DNA of 64,000 nucleotides from Platerodrilus igneus (taxonomy: Eukaryota > Arthropoda > Insecta > Coleoptera > Lycidae), in contig JARFIW010000968.1 in NCBI GenBank assembly GCA_036346225.1, forward strand, positions 868,001-932,000. The letters are read 5' to 3'. Position 1 is the stretch's first letter, and each line of letters starts with the position of its first letter. Below the pieces are notes generated by a model. The model worked only from the letters and a program-made list of their open reading frames with translations, did not search any database and was not told the DNA's origin. Position numbers and translations under genes: made by a program. This document shows positions 36,891 through 48,328 of the stretch, one piece after another.

Positions 36891-37189
36891 CTTTTAGTGG
36901 CGGCGGCGAAGGCAGAACGAGGAGCGGATGACCATTTGCGGAACTCAAAAGACGTTAATGCATCGATAGCACCATAGCTACGAACACCTGCCTCCATACA
37001 ACTTCGTACAACAACTGGTGCGCGGCACACCATAACATAGAAAGTACTTGAAGGTTAATTGCGGTAAAACCATAGATTATACTATATACACGACAGATGA
37101 GAATTTACCTGCAAGCTACATCTTATGCGATAATTTTAAAGTATAGTTACAAACAGAACAGTTGGTAAGATATGATCAATTGATTTAAG

Positions 37190-38325
37190 CCGCTAATCAA
37201 TGATGACGATTTTTAATCCAAGACTTTTCATACACGATTTGGAAATAAAACTGACTTGACTACCATTGTTAAGTAATACTCGACTCGTTTGATAGTTTTC
37301 ACGTGCATCTTGTACTTGTAACAAAACTGTGGATAACAAATAATAAATTGAATAGCCACCGTGGAAGTCATCACGGCAACTTTATTAAAAGACTCCGGCT
37401 TTGAAGACAATCCCGTCACGGACGCTTTACTTTCTTTGTCTGGAGTCACAGCAGAAGTAGGGAAATGCAACAATGTGTGATGTTTTTATCACAAACACGA
37501 CAACTAAGTTTTGATGGATACTTAACAACAGAGTGGTTTGTTCATAAACAATTATAATATCAGTTTGAAACTTTTGCAAATTTAGGTCGCCCAGAAAGTT
37601 CTGATACTAAGAATTTGTCACATTTAAAAACAGAATGATCAGCTTTGCAATAAATACAACTGCTACTTTGGCTTTTCTTAGCGACAGTAAGAGACCGTAA
37701 CGATTTTTTTTGTTTTGAAGCAACAGGATACAATCGTGATACTTTTGGCTTCTGAACACTAACAGGACCTGTTTGTCTTACAACGACCTGGTTTGTCTTC
37801 AATGTCTTGCAATATTTAGAAATAAATGGGCACAAATTTTCATAGCTGGAAATTTCAACATCATGAAGTTCAATTTCAAACCGTTTCCTAGCGGAATTGT
37901 CCAATTTTTGTAATCATAAATTAAAACGAGTAAAATCCCACATATCGTGATTAAATTGTGCAATTGCCGAAGAATTTTCAAAAAACGTAGACAATACTGT
38001 TCGTAACGAAGACGCAGAATCTGAACTAACCTTTAAGGCATTACAAATGGCCGGCCAATAGCTAGTGAGCATCAACTGTTTGTTTTGATACCTATCGATC
38101 AATTGTTGATACGCAATCATATAATTATAAGAAGTTAATGGGAGCCCTTTAATCATTGCCCAAGGCTCCTTAATCAATGATGAGGTTAAATCCTGAAATC
38201 GTTCGATATCAGAAAAGTTTAGATTTTCATGAATTAATGTACGGAACAAATCGTAGAAGAAACTTTCGTTTTGTAATTACCGTCATAAGTGGGTATGACC
38301 GTTCTCGACAACTTAACTTTAGCAA
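37190..38325 (-). pseudogene. BEL/Pao retrotransposon gag-protease relic
   Basis: From 38325 down the product reads KLSRTVIPTYDGNY, then SFFYDLFRTLIHENLNFS, DIERFQDLTSSLIKEPWAMI, KGLPLTSYNYMIAYQQLIDR and FNHDMWDFTRFNL. After a frame change come SARKRFEIELHDVEIS, a zinc-knuckle-like CIYCKADHSVFKCDKF and, in another frame, the aspartic protease block VLLNNGSQVSFISKSC. In BEL/Pao elements that block reads LLDSGSQ, so the catalytic Asp is Asn here. The gag (about 38230-37560) is the best-preserved part. Reverse transcriptase is absent. Confidence 0.88.
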
Positions 38326-38770
38326 CTTTCCCATACCTAAATGGCCTGATTAAAAGAATATCTTCCACCACAAAAAATCTTATCATTAAAATAACAATTA
38401 GAAACATAAAAGTCAGCAAAAGACTTTACACAAAAGTCAAGGATCCAACACCAAAAAAATTTAGATCACACTTAAAATACAGAATGGCTTTGTTATAACT
38501 GCAGGCAAAACTATATTGCAGAAACATCAAGAACACTTCGCCAAAGAATTATTTCACACAAAAGCGACACAAGAAGAAAGGTCAATGCATCAGCTTTATC
38601 AAGTTATGTTTTAGAAAGAGGCCATAACATGTTTAACGACAATGCTACAATTCTAGACTTTGAGAAAAACACAACTAAAAGAAAATTTATTGAAATGGTG
38701 AGAATTTCTCAAGAACCAGATGCATTGAACCTAAAAAAATGACATTGACAACCTTAGTTGCATCTTTGCA
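38326..38770 (+). pseudogene. Penelope-like retroelement, C-terminal GIY-YIG endonuclease relic
   Basis: The + strand reading runs FPYLNGLIKRISSTTKNLII, KVSKRLYTKVKDPTPKKFRS, KYRMALL, then in a shifted frame NCRQNYIAETSRTLRQRI, SHKSDTRRKVNASALSSYVL, ERGHNMFNDNATILDF and TKRKFIEMVRISQEPDALNL. The NC-NYIAETSR...R-HKSD pattern is the linker plus GIY-YIG nuclease (normally YIGQTSR) found at the C-terminus of Penelope-like elements. The reverse transcriptase part is missing because the element is 5'-truncated at about 38325, exactly where the oppositely oriented BEL/Pao relic begins. A possible 3' terminal structure lies near 39121-39170. Confidence 0.85.
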
Positions 38771-41500
38771 TATTTTCTAGAAAGAGATAAAAATATCAAA
38801 CGTTAAAACATTTCAAAAAGCATAAAATTTGTATGTATATAAAAATATTTATATATTTACAATAAGAAACTAAATACCATAAGAATAAAAATAATCGAAA
38901 AGGGTTTAAAATTTTCTTTAAAGTAGCTTTATTTTTAAGAGTAGCTACAATATTCTAATATATTTTGAGCAGTTTTCAAAATTGACATTGACATATTATT
39001 TTTCAAAAATTCATAGATTTTAAAAGAATTTTGAAACTAGATATTATATATTTAAATTATCTAAACCTCAATTTTGTATGTATTTTTAATCTAAACTATT
39101 ATTTATAACCATTGTTTTCTGTACTTTAATCCTGAAGAAGAAACAAATAGATCTTGAAAGCTCGAGTACTAAAGAAAAAAGAGTATTTCATGTTATTGCT
39201 GGTTTTCCCACACAGTGTTAATAAATATCATATAACCTTACATTCCAGGACAAGTCTTTCACGGTATTTTTTTGTTAAGCCCTAAACCTCATTTCGAATT
39301 GATCAGTTCGTAACACCAGGCATTCAATCATACCTTCATTAAAATAAACCCCCCAGATTTAACGTATCCTTGTTACAACAATTTTTTTTAATTTCTTTTA
39401 TAATTTACGAATAACTTTCGAAACAAGTCAATTATAGCTATCAATAATTAGCAACATCAAAATGTCCTTACTAGATTATTTAGAAAAGCTTTCACTCATT
39501 AATTCCTTGTTATATAAAATTATAATTCAAAAGCAAGGACCCTCTACCCATGTATTCAGTAAGTTTTCAACATAAATTTGTTTCTTTGTCTAAAAGTTAA
39601 ATTCAATCGCACCATAACTACCTTTGAAATATTTTTTAAAATTAAAATAGATTGTTGGTGGAAATCATGATAAACGTCAAGTTTTTGAAATTCAAATTGT
39701 TGCAAAAGATGTTTCCAAAATACTCCATTAAAACAGTCTGTCTGTAGAATCGGTTTACGTATATTCTGGAAATTTTATTTCTAATATATGCTGCAGCTTC
39801 AATCAGGTCGATACATTTAATTTGAATTTATATCAGTCTAAACTGTTCACTTATTTTTGAAGGATATATATTCTTTAAAAGTATACCTTCTTTCATGCAA
39901 ATATCTTAATTATAAAAATATATCAAAGACAGTAACGAGCAGAAAGCAATTTTTTTCGAAATTTTCTTATATTATATTTTAAGAACACCTTGATGTCAGG
40001 TAAACAATCCACACCCACTGTTCACTCCAAAAACCATTTACCACTTCAAACCACACTCTAAACTACGCCCCTTTCCGATTACAATAAGTTTATTATGAAA
40101 ATCATAGAAAACACCCTAATTTGCCTTTATTAAATTGTTTCTCTCTTTCATGCCAAGTGTTGATCTAAATTCCATAAAAATTAAGTTGTTTACTGTATTT
40201 TTTAAACACATCTACATTTTAAAAGTTTCTTACTAAGTAACTTGTATTTTAAACTATTAACGTTTATTATCGGAAAGAACAATAAACCCACAAAATTAAG
40301 ATTATTTTTAAGTCTTTCTATCAACACCTGCGTTGCTAAGTAAAATAATATTTATCTCAAACTCTTACCTTTGATTTATAGCTTAGAAATTTCATCAAGT
40401 ATATTATAATACAAAAATACACTATTCACGATGGTTTGCAAATTCAAACTTTTAAGGAATTTTATAAAAAGGTAAAACCTTTACTTTGATTGTTTTACAA
40501 TGCAAAAATTTTAAAATAGTGACTTTTTGATAAAGCTCTTTATGAATACATACAGTTTATGTTATCTATATGGCGTGTAATGTTGTCGCTAGGTAAAATA
40601 AGTTTATTGTATGCAAGGCGTAATTGTAATGCATTATCCAAATGAACAAAATTATTTAAAGAAAGCACTTATGCAGTGGTAACGCACAAACGTTGAATGC
40701 GCCAATCGTGCATTGTGTAAGAAATAGTTCGTGAAAAAAATTCTACGTCTTTTTAGGTTTCTATTTTGCAGATTTTTTGTGGTGAATAGATTTGAATATT
40801 TTGAAAGAAACATGTGTGGTTTAATTGTTTGGTCATAATGAAATTTTTAAAGATAAGCAAGATGACTAAAAATCAGCAATTATAAATAAAATTAGCACGA
40901 CAAACAACCGTAATGAACTAAATATAAATGGGAAAAAATACTGTCCGTATAATAAATTAAATAGAAAATTTGAACAAAACAACTGTAGAGATAAATTTAA
41001 CAAGGTTAAAGAAACGAACTAACATATAACGATATAAATTCATTTGGATAAGCTAAGAATTATCTTCCAAGAGATTAAAAAGGCAGTTAGTAGTTTACTA
41101 ACTTGCAAGAATGATGCTTAAAAGAACTGGAAGTTTGAAAAGTCATTCACGCCAAGAAAATCAATAACTTACACTAGAACTTGAACAAAAATTGTGCTAC
41201 TTTATTTCCGGTATTTATCAGTAAAATTACTATTCAGAGCTTATAAACAGATAATCATTTATTCCAAATTAGGCATAGCAAAAGATGTATAATGCAGTTA
41301 ACCGCAGTAGTCGCAGGTGACTAGAAAAGTGCACGTAAATTTGGAATAATTCAATAATATTTTTAACCTCGAGTTTACTTGCTTAATTTTTTTTATGTAT
41401 TGCACAGAGTATCGAAAACGAGTTATAAATATATACAGACGTTGCTTGAATATAAAAATCATGATACATTAATTTAATAAACTCTATACATATGTTCGTG
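38771..41500. other. Intronic sequence, largely featureless
   Basis: AT-rich. A possible Penelope 3' tail with an intact CTGAAGA...GAAA arrangement is at 39121-39170. No other gene or repeat was recognised. Confidence 0.4.
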
Positions 41501-41519
41501 AGGTTTAGCTGGTTCTATG

Positions 41520-42670
41520 AACTCGAGCACCACCGTTGGGCGCCATAATTCTACACAGCTTCGCGTGGATGAATCGTGCCCCATGAATTAGGTGTCATAA
41601 TTCTATGCGGTTTTCTGCCTACCTCGAGCACCACCGTTGGGTTGACATTAATTCTATGCAGTTTTACCTCAGTTGCTCAGCAGGTACACCATAAATCTTG
41701 CGAATTTACCAATTTACCTAATTGTAACCTTGCTGCAATCTGAAAAATACTTTCCTACAAACCTATCCAAAAAAACGCAACAACAAAAATTCAGCACATT
41801 CTATTTACACAAAGAATTACTACTTCCACAACCTTTCCAATTATAACACATAAAATTACATATCTTCGATTAGGAAACCATTCATTTTCAAAAATGTTGT
41901 TAGATCAAAACTATCTCATTATACAAATACCCTATTTAAAGTAAGTGAACTAACCTCATACCTGACTTTAATTCCTGTCTTAATATGATCTCACAGTAAA
42001 ACCCCTTTAAACATGTGTGCAAAATTATAGCACAACAACAACAAAAAGTCCCCCTTACTTTGTACATAAACAAACCTTTATACAATTATTTTAAATATCC
42101 ATCTCTACATAAACATATTTTCATTTAATTATAAAGTTCAATAAATTCTTAAGTCTATAAAATTCGTAAAAATGCACTCAAAGAGCACAAAATGTCAAAA
42201 CACATCAAATACACTCAACAACAATGTTTATATAAAAATCAGTTACCCTGAAAACATCACACCGCAGGTATCTGCAATCCAACCATTGATGATGTTGCCC
42301 TGGACAATGACTATAAGTTATGGAACCGCTCCCAGGTTAAGTCACACCATTCCTGTCAGAACGCAAATATCCAAATCTCTCCAACTAACCATCGATAATG
42401 CCTCCAAACCTCCCAAACTCCTCTATTGTTCCATACACCATCAGCAAATCACTGCTCCATGCATTAACAATTGCTAATCCATCTTAGAACGCGTTGCAAG
42501 CCTAACAACCAAAGTAAACTGTAGTCAGCACTTACATCACTTTGATAAGCTTATGACTTCTTAAAACATTGAATAATATTGACTACTATTTGTATTAAGG
42601 TTGATGACAAGCGATGAAAAGAAGAGGAGAGCTTCTCACCATCTCCTGGTATTTATATAGACCCAAAAGT
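41520..42670 (-). repeat. Minus-strand LTR portion with doubled primer-binding motif
   Basis: On the minus strand, TGGCGCCCAACGGTGGTGCT starts at 41545 and a second, degenerate copy (..CAACCCAACGGTGGTGCTCG) lies about 105 bp upstream of it in element orientation, near 41648. Upstream again, at about 42650-42665 in the same orientation, is GGGTCTATATAAATACC, a good TATA box. The arrangement promoter - ~1.1 kb - primer-binding site fits the R-U5 part of a long LTR. The + strand ORF 42172-42477 lies antisense within it and is not called. No internal gag or pol was found to the left, so it may be a solo LTR or a badly decayed element. Confidence 0.5.
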
Positions 42671-44530
42671 ACCCCCTATCTCACAATTTACCACCCCACA
42701 TAAACTAGCTTTTTTGGTAACCTCCTAGCCGTTGCAAAACTTCTCAAAACTCAAAATCACAACCAAAACAAAATCTAAAAATCCCAAGTTAGCCTTCAAT
42801 AATTCTTCGTAATTTTGTAAACAAACATCAACGGTTTTGAACATCCCGTAATCTTGACACTTGAACACAACGAATTACCGCAAAAATAATTTCCAGCCGT
42901 CCAACGGCTGTGTTGCTTTCCCGAAACTAGCCTCAACTGACATCAATTCTTATTAGATTTACGCCCCACACGTGAGACAAACCTAGTGTGATCTCTCTCT
43001 ATCTTACATTCGACAATTTTCCCTCTCATATTTCGTTTACGAATCTCCATCATATATAACCTCGATTAATCTTAAACTGTTGCTCGTCTTACTGTTGCTT
43101 GTGAAGTCCAATTATTTTTCTTTGTTTCTCAAATGCACGCTAAATTAGCCGTTAAACAATTCACCACTCCTAAATAATATATACCCTGCATATGTCTTAC
43201 CCTTATTAATACCCGATGTAATACGCTTTCTTCGTTCATCCTTAATAACTTGACTATAGCGTCTCTTCATTAATTCTTATCTCTCTTTAAATTGTTGTCT
43301 TATACAAACATTCTCCGTCTCATTCCTACCTATAGCCTCGGATCTATCCTTGTTTCCTAGTTAACCCAACACCTAACAATTTCATCTCCTCGTTTATATG
43401 CTAAAACACTCTGTCTTTGTTTTCATATCGATCCCTGGCTGCTTTAACGTCCATTTCCATTCGTAGAAATTTATGATTTTATTCTGAGCTTGTTTACAAC
43501 GCTCCTTGAAATAAGTCGTTACTCAGAACATGCCTATCGTAACCGTCGAGCTTTGTTTATCGAAAACACTTTCATACTCAGAAACTGTCTCCTGCTACCA
43601 ATCTCATGTTTTTAAATGCTATCTTATGCTAAATTATCTCCTATAACATTTAAATACGTTACACGATACTAAATTTATGTTTCTACTTCACTAAAATTAT
43701 GCCCTTCCAATTATTGAACTTACGCTAAAACAAAATGAAAAAGCTTTTTAACTATTATATGCTGACTCTACTATAATTAAAGCTGCATCCTTACATTGTA
43801 CACTAATGAATTGACCTTTATGATAAATACTTAACATTAATTGTTTCTGCTCCCTAATATATTATGAAAATTCCTTGCAAATAACGACAAAGCTGAAATT
43901 GAAGTTTTTACTCTAAACTAATTAATCGTTACACTAAATTTTTAAGACACCTGTTTAACCTTTTAATAAATAATATTTACACCCGCTAGCTTACCTTAAA
44001 TTGTCCTATTACCTATCTAACTAATCCTAGCCTACAAATTACATAGAAATATATATATATATAATTTACCATTAATTAAGATTAGTTAAAACCTATTAGA
44101 ACGCAAGAGTACCCTACGTGCCTAGAAAATTTTTGAGAAGCCTTTTCACTATTTTTTAAAAAGCGTGCTCCTAGATTAAAAATTCTAACAAAAATAAAAT
44201 CTAAAGAAAGCTACTCCAAACATGCCCATTATATCGTCAAAACTTAAAAACTAAGAAGATTTTGCCAAACTAGAAATTTGGGAAAAAGTTGAGTACGCGT
44301 ATTGTTGTGGGATACATCCTCTGTTAATGTTTTACCTAAGTATTAAACAAGTAACCTCAATCAGTAGTCTTATTCTGTTAGCCTAGGAGCCCAAACGAAA
44401 AGTTCTAACACCCTCTCAACTTAGTCGATCCTGGACCTTTCAAGTCCAACTACCTTTTATAGCGTTAATCTAATTGATTCTGGCTGTCTCGTTGATCTCT
44501 GTTGTTTCAGATTTTCTTGTTTTTGCGGTG
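42671..44530. other. AT-rich sequence, possibly U3 of the minus-strand LTR
   Basis: No coding signal. The position upstream of the minus-strand TATA box would make part of this the U3 region. A short (AT)n run lies at 44049-44063. Confidence 0.3.
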
Positions 44531-44544
44531 GGTAGATGGGAAGT

Positions 44545-44690
44545 GGCTCCGTGGCGTAGTGGCATGTGTGTGACTACTACGGCCACGGTCTCGGGTTTGA
44601 ATCCCGACACGGTCCGCTTGAAAAATGTTAGGCAAGCATTTTTTACAAAAATACACCCTCGTTCGGATGAGAGATAAACTGGAGATTTAT
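44545..44690 (+). mobile_element. tRNA-derived SINE head (truncated)
   Basis: The sequence has an A-box (TGGCGTAGTGGCATG) and a B-box (GGGTTTGAATCCC) at tRNA spacing. The SINE body start TTTTTTACAAAAATACACCCTC and CGTTCGGATGAGAG follows, as in the SINE at 30698-30998. It ends within the body. It is not called as a functional tRNA gene because the sequence continues into SINE body. Confidence 0.8.
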
Positions 44691-45249
44691 TATACCCCCG
44701 TCGGCGAGGTACGCGAGCCACTACAGTCAGTTGGTAGCAATGTTAGATAATTGCGATTTGACGCGCAAATAAAAGATTACGTCACGCAATATTCAAATTA
44801 TTACAACATATTAAAAAGTTAGACTAATTTTAAGGCAACCCAAAAAGGTACTCATATAAACTGTAGAGCGACTCCAGCGCTACTCCATGATGACGGGCTC
44901 CGTTAATCTTTTTCGGGCGTGGGTGTTCGCTGGGCCCGGTTGAATCCAAATTCAGTTGTCTTCTTCCTATATGTATGTAGAGGTACGATAAAGGCACTGG
45001 TTTATAAGGAACGATAATCTGAGATAAGGCAAGGAACCTACATAACAGAAAAGACACGATAAGACACAAGACAACTACCTTTGTTGGCCTCTAGATCATC
45101 AGTCCGTCACGTATGCCGAAAAATCCCCACTTTCACCCCGCGTCGGCGCAATTTCGCGCTAACGCACTGTCCAAAGTGGCGGAAATACGCGCACGTCCTT
45201 TTAAATTTATGGCGCGAAATTCTTGCAAATTAAAACGTAATTGAGAATA

Positions 45250-45425
45250 TTTAGTGCCGATTTCGGCACGTAACAGATTCTGTGTGTCGGTATTGTCACG
45301 TACGTTAAAGATCTCTACCTTGCTTGGAACAGCAAGGGTTCGGCAAAATTTCAAACTTTCCAGGTAAAAAAAACTCGCTTCCTGGCCAATATAGTACCTT
45401 CGGGTGGAGCATTGGAAAATCACAT
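45250..45425 (+). mobile_element. SINE body fragment
   Basis: It matches the 3' two thirds of the SINE at 30698-30998 in the opposite window orientation: TTCTGTGTGTCGGTATTGTC, AAAGATCTCTACCTTGCTTG, CAAGGGTTCGGCAAAATTTC and CTCGCTTCCTGGCCAATATA. The sequence continues to about 45720 with less AT-rich DNA that gives an open frame on the + strand. This could be further repeat sequence; the ORF is not called. Confidence 0.75.
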
Positions 45426-46214
45426 GTAAGATTGGTAGATGGGGTGAGTAACTTCCCGGATCTTGCTCTTGGTTGCTCTCCAACTATACGATATCCAAAT
45501 CCTGGGTCCACCGACCTGTGGTTTTCGACCGATAGAATGGCTATTCGCCACAAGCCGCTCCATCGTCAGGTAGCTCGTCGAACAGGACTGACGGATGTGT
45601 ATCCCCAACGATTTCGCTTGTGTCTCCATTCCTTGATGTCCCGCATAGCTGGAAAACTTCCTCGAGATGTCACCGTTCCGCTGCTCACCTTGTTTCGCCC
45701 GGAGGCGAAGGTAGGTAGATGTTGATTCCTCTAGGCCTACTGTTGGAATTCTAACATCCTGTTGGAGTATTGAAACAAATTCTAAATGGCTTTTCTAACT
45801 AGAACGTCAATATTGTAGATTTAACAATATACTGTAGAAACGTTTTGTAGCAGAATTAACCCCAGTTACCACAAACAGGTTAAGTTGACTAATCATTACG
45901 TGAGCACCATCACAAATGTATCGACTTTAACTAAATACTTAAAGATATTTATAAACACAATTATGTTACGGAAAATAAATATCCAAGTCATATAGAAGCA
46001 ACGAGATGTTAAAATACTTTTGAAGTTAGTAATAATTTTAAAGTTTGCTACAAGAAAGTAATCTTTATAATTGTAGTAATTAAAGTAATTTAAAAAAAGT
46101 AGCAACCCTGAGCTATTTATCATTACTGACAAAGCTTAAATCTATCTATTTTCTGCAATTATTGTCATTCGCATGACGTTGATAGTTGTATAATTTAATC
46201 TAATTTTTTTTCAG

Positions 46215-46426
46215 AATTGGTTGACTCTTACGGTATAGACATTTTAAAAAATATATTAAAAGAAGTTGGTGGGTGGCCGGTTTTGGACGGAGAAAAATGG
46301 AATGATGGGGACTTCGACTGGAAAGAACTAATGTATAAATTTCACTCATTAGGAATCGAAACTTCACATTTTATAGAAGTTTCAGTAGGCGCTGATTTAA
46401 AAAACTCTACTCATCGTTGCGTTCAA
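46215..46426 (+). CDS. M13 (neprilysin-like) metallopeptidase, exon 3 of those seen
   Basis: The acceptor is TTTTTTTTCAG (ends 46214) and the donor is GTAAGT at 46427. It encodes LVDSYGIDILKNILKEVGGW, PVLDGEKWNDGDFDWKELMY and HFIEVSVGADLKNSTHRCVQ. The GGWP-VL segment and the V-x-x-D-x-K-x-S pattern are hallmarks of the M13 N-terminal domain. The first two bases complete the Lys codon split by the 38.8-kb intron. The exon ends in phase 0. Confidence 0.92.
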
Positions 46427-46471
46427 GTAAGTTAAACTTTTTGTAAAACGTTAACAATATGCAATTCCTAG

Positions 46472-46648
46472 ATAGATCAACCAGAACTGGGTCTTAATCG
46501 AGAATTTTTATTAAAGGGCGAGAGTGAAAATCTTTTTAATGCTTATTTTAAATATATGACCGAGGTTGCAGTTATTCTGGGAGCAAATAGAAGTGTGGCT
46601 GAATCGGAACTGAAAGAATCATTGCGACTTGAACAAAAAATTGCGAAG
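46472..46648 (+). CDS. M13 metallopeptidase, exon 4 of those seen
   Basis: The acceptor AATTCCTAG ends at 46471 and the donor GTATTA begins at 46649. In phase 0 it encodes IDQPELGLNREFLL, AYFKYMTEVAVILGA and ESLRLEQKIAK. The (L/I)DQP-LGL block followed by AY-KYM--VA-LLGA is invariant in neprilysin relatives. The flanking introns are 45 bp and 99 bp. Confidence 0.92.
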
Positions 46649-46747
46649 GTATTATATATATTTTTCTTTGTACAGCTCTATATGGAGGTGTAATAAAAAC
46701 TGGGATCACTTGGCTTTAAGTGTAAACAACAATATGAATAATTTTAG

Positions 46748-46965
46748 CTGTCTATGTCTAAAGAGGAACGTCGTGATATTACAAAACTCTACAACGTCAT
46801 GAATGTAAATTACTTACAAGAGAAATATACGGGAATGCCTTGGCAGGAATATATTAATCGACTATTAGCGCCTGATGCCCAAATTAGCAGCAAAGACACA
46901 TTAATTTTAGTTTCACAGGAATATGTGCAATCCATTGTAACTGTATTAAGCCAAACATCAAAGAG
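46748..46965 (+). CDS. M13 metallopeptidase, exon 5 of those seen
   Basis: The acceptor ATTTTAG ends at 46747 and the donor GTAAAA begins at 46966. It encodes LSMSKEERRDITKLYNVMNV, MPWQEYINRLLAPDAQIS and SQEYVQSIVTVLSQTSK. The P-W-x-E-Y-x-N-x-L motif is the usual M13 pattern. The exon ends in phase 2 inside an Arg codon. Reading through the donor would meet an immediate TAA, which supports the splice. Confidence 0.9.
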
Positions 46966-47013
46966 GTAAAAACAACATATTGGTCGAAAATCTGCTAATG
47001 TTGATACTTTTAG

Positions 47014-47172
47014 AGTTCAAGCTAACTATGCTATATGGAGAGCGATTAAACCAATGATATCATACCTCAGTGAAGATATTCGCCGTCACCAACTAACTTA
47101 CTTGCAAGCTCTGAGAGGAATAACTGAAAATCCGCCACGATGGAAACAGTGTGTAGATGAAATCACCACTAG
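47014..47172 (+). CDS. M13 metallopeptidase, exon 6 of those seen
   Basis: After a 48-bp intron (46966-47013) the protein continues RVQANYAIWRAIKPMISYL, then ENPPRWKQCVDEITT and a split Arg/Ser codon before the donor GTAAGTGG at 47173. N-Y-x-x-W-R and R-W-x-x-C-V mark the end of the lid domain in the family. The catalytic part (HExxH and the downstream zinc-binding Glu) must be encoded beyond 64000. No matching exon was found in the remaining 16.8 kb, so this too is a long intron. Confidence 0.9.
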
Positions 47173-47760
47173 GTAAGTGGCTGTCATTCTTTACTCGTGT
47201 CATTCTATTGTTTCATGTTAATTTTCATAAGATTATTTATTATATCTTTGACAGGCGCAAAGTTATCCGTATCCAATAATTTTAGAGATTATAAAGGTAA
47301 TTCTAATTAAATGGTTGAATATTGAACGTTTGAAAAATAATGAAATATTTTTCAATTTTTTTCAAAAGCTAGGTTTAAATTAGGGTAAATAAATAAGAAA
47401 TTCGTCTAATATAAAATTTGAGATCGTTTGTCATTTTTTATAATTTTATTACAAATTTTAAAAAATTCATTTTCATGGAGTTGATAAGTTGCCCATGGAG
47501 GTGAGTTTTGGAAAATTAACTATGATCTAGAGTAGATTTTAACTAAATAGACAGTAATGTTATATGTTTAAAGAACATATAACAAGTAACATATTTGTAA
47601 AATACTTCCTAGAAAACGATACACATTTGTAAAAAAAGAAATACTCGAATTTTAAAAATTATTGAACAAATACTATTTACTTCAAAAAAATTTTTTTTTA
47701 TCAAAAGTTATAATGTTTCTCTTTGCTTTATGACTCGTCACAGAAGCGGTTGCCCTTGAG
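47173..47760. other. Intronic sequence, nothing recognised
   Basis: AT-rich start of the intron downstream of the last exon seen. Confidence 0.4.
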
Positions 47761-47799
47761 GTGTTGGCCCTGGCTAGCAGCAACCCTCCTGGATACACG

Positions 47800-48267
47800 T
47801 AGATTCTGGTATAGTTTCGTTGTCTCGCTATTACCTGTTTAGAAAGAATGAACCAACTCGCAGCCTATTTTATATGGGTTTAATGAAATAATGTTATAAA
47901 ATAATGTAGCAAAGTAGAAACAAATGCACAATATTCAGCGTGCCGTAAAATACGATCGCAACGAGGTTAAACGACACTCCTTACAGATATACACATACAG
48001 CGTTGCTATTCGCAAATGAAAAAAATTCTAACTACTCAAACTTATCTGTTAGTAATCCAACAATGAACGAATTTCACAGATGCTGTCACTACCACTTCGA
48101 TTAAAACTACTAAAAAATTCATAACTCACTAAGTTTACAAATCAACCATCATTAATACACGACCGGAGGACACGTGCCTAGACAACACAACCGCACGGCT
48201 GACTTATACCTAAAAGACACGAATATACAAAAGTATTCATATTTCAAGGGCAGGCCAGAACATCACA
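47800..48267 (-). repeat. gypsy-type 3' LTR
   Basis: In minus orientation the LTR starts at 48267 with TGTGATGTTCTGG, immediately after a purine tract (TATGGGGGGGGG, complement of 48268-48279). This is the usual polypurine tract-LTR junction. The segment 47990-48262 is repeated at 49233-49526 with only a few differences. The far end of the LTR is uncertain, about 47760-47800. Confidence 0.75.
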
Positions 48268-48328
48268 CCCCCCCCCCATAAGTTTAACTTACTGACTAAG
48301 CTTGCTTGGTAATTAATTTGAACTTATA

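Larger units (their letters stand above)
7379..46214 (+). other. Giant TE-filled intron of the M13 peptidase gene (38,836 bp)
   Basis: The donor GTAAGTGC at 7379 and the acceptor TTTTTTTTCAG ending at 46214 bracket this span. The split codon is A + AA (Lys) and the joined protein reads ACSNK-K-LVDSYGIDILKN, as expected for M13 enzymes. The other introns seen in this gene are about 45-100 bp, so this one is enlarged several-hundred-fold. It holds nearly all transposable elements listed from 8.9 to 45.4 kb, in both orientations. Confidence 0.8.

Noticed and set aside
42172..42477. 101-codon + strand ORF
   Set aside because: No family resemblance or splice signals. It lies antisense within a probable LTR between its TATA box and primer-binding motif.
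44545..44620. tRNA gene
   Set aside because: A and B boxes are present, but the sequence continues into the SINE body shared with 30698-30998, so it is a SINE head.
45324..45725. 133-codon + strand ORF
   Set aside because: Its first third is SINE body sequence. The rest is unrecognised and lacks independent support.
47230..47290. Possible next M13 exon after an acceptor-like TTTGACAG
   Set aside because: In the required phase the reading hits a stop within a few codons and shows no M13 motif.
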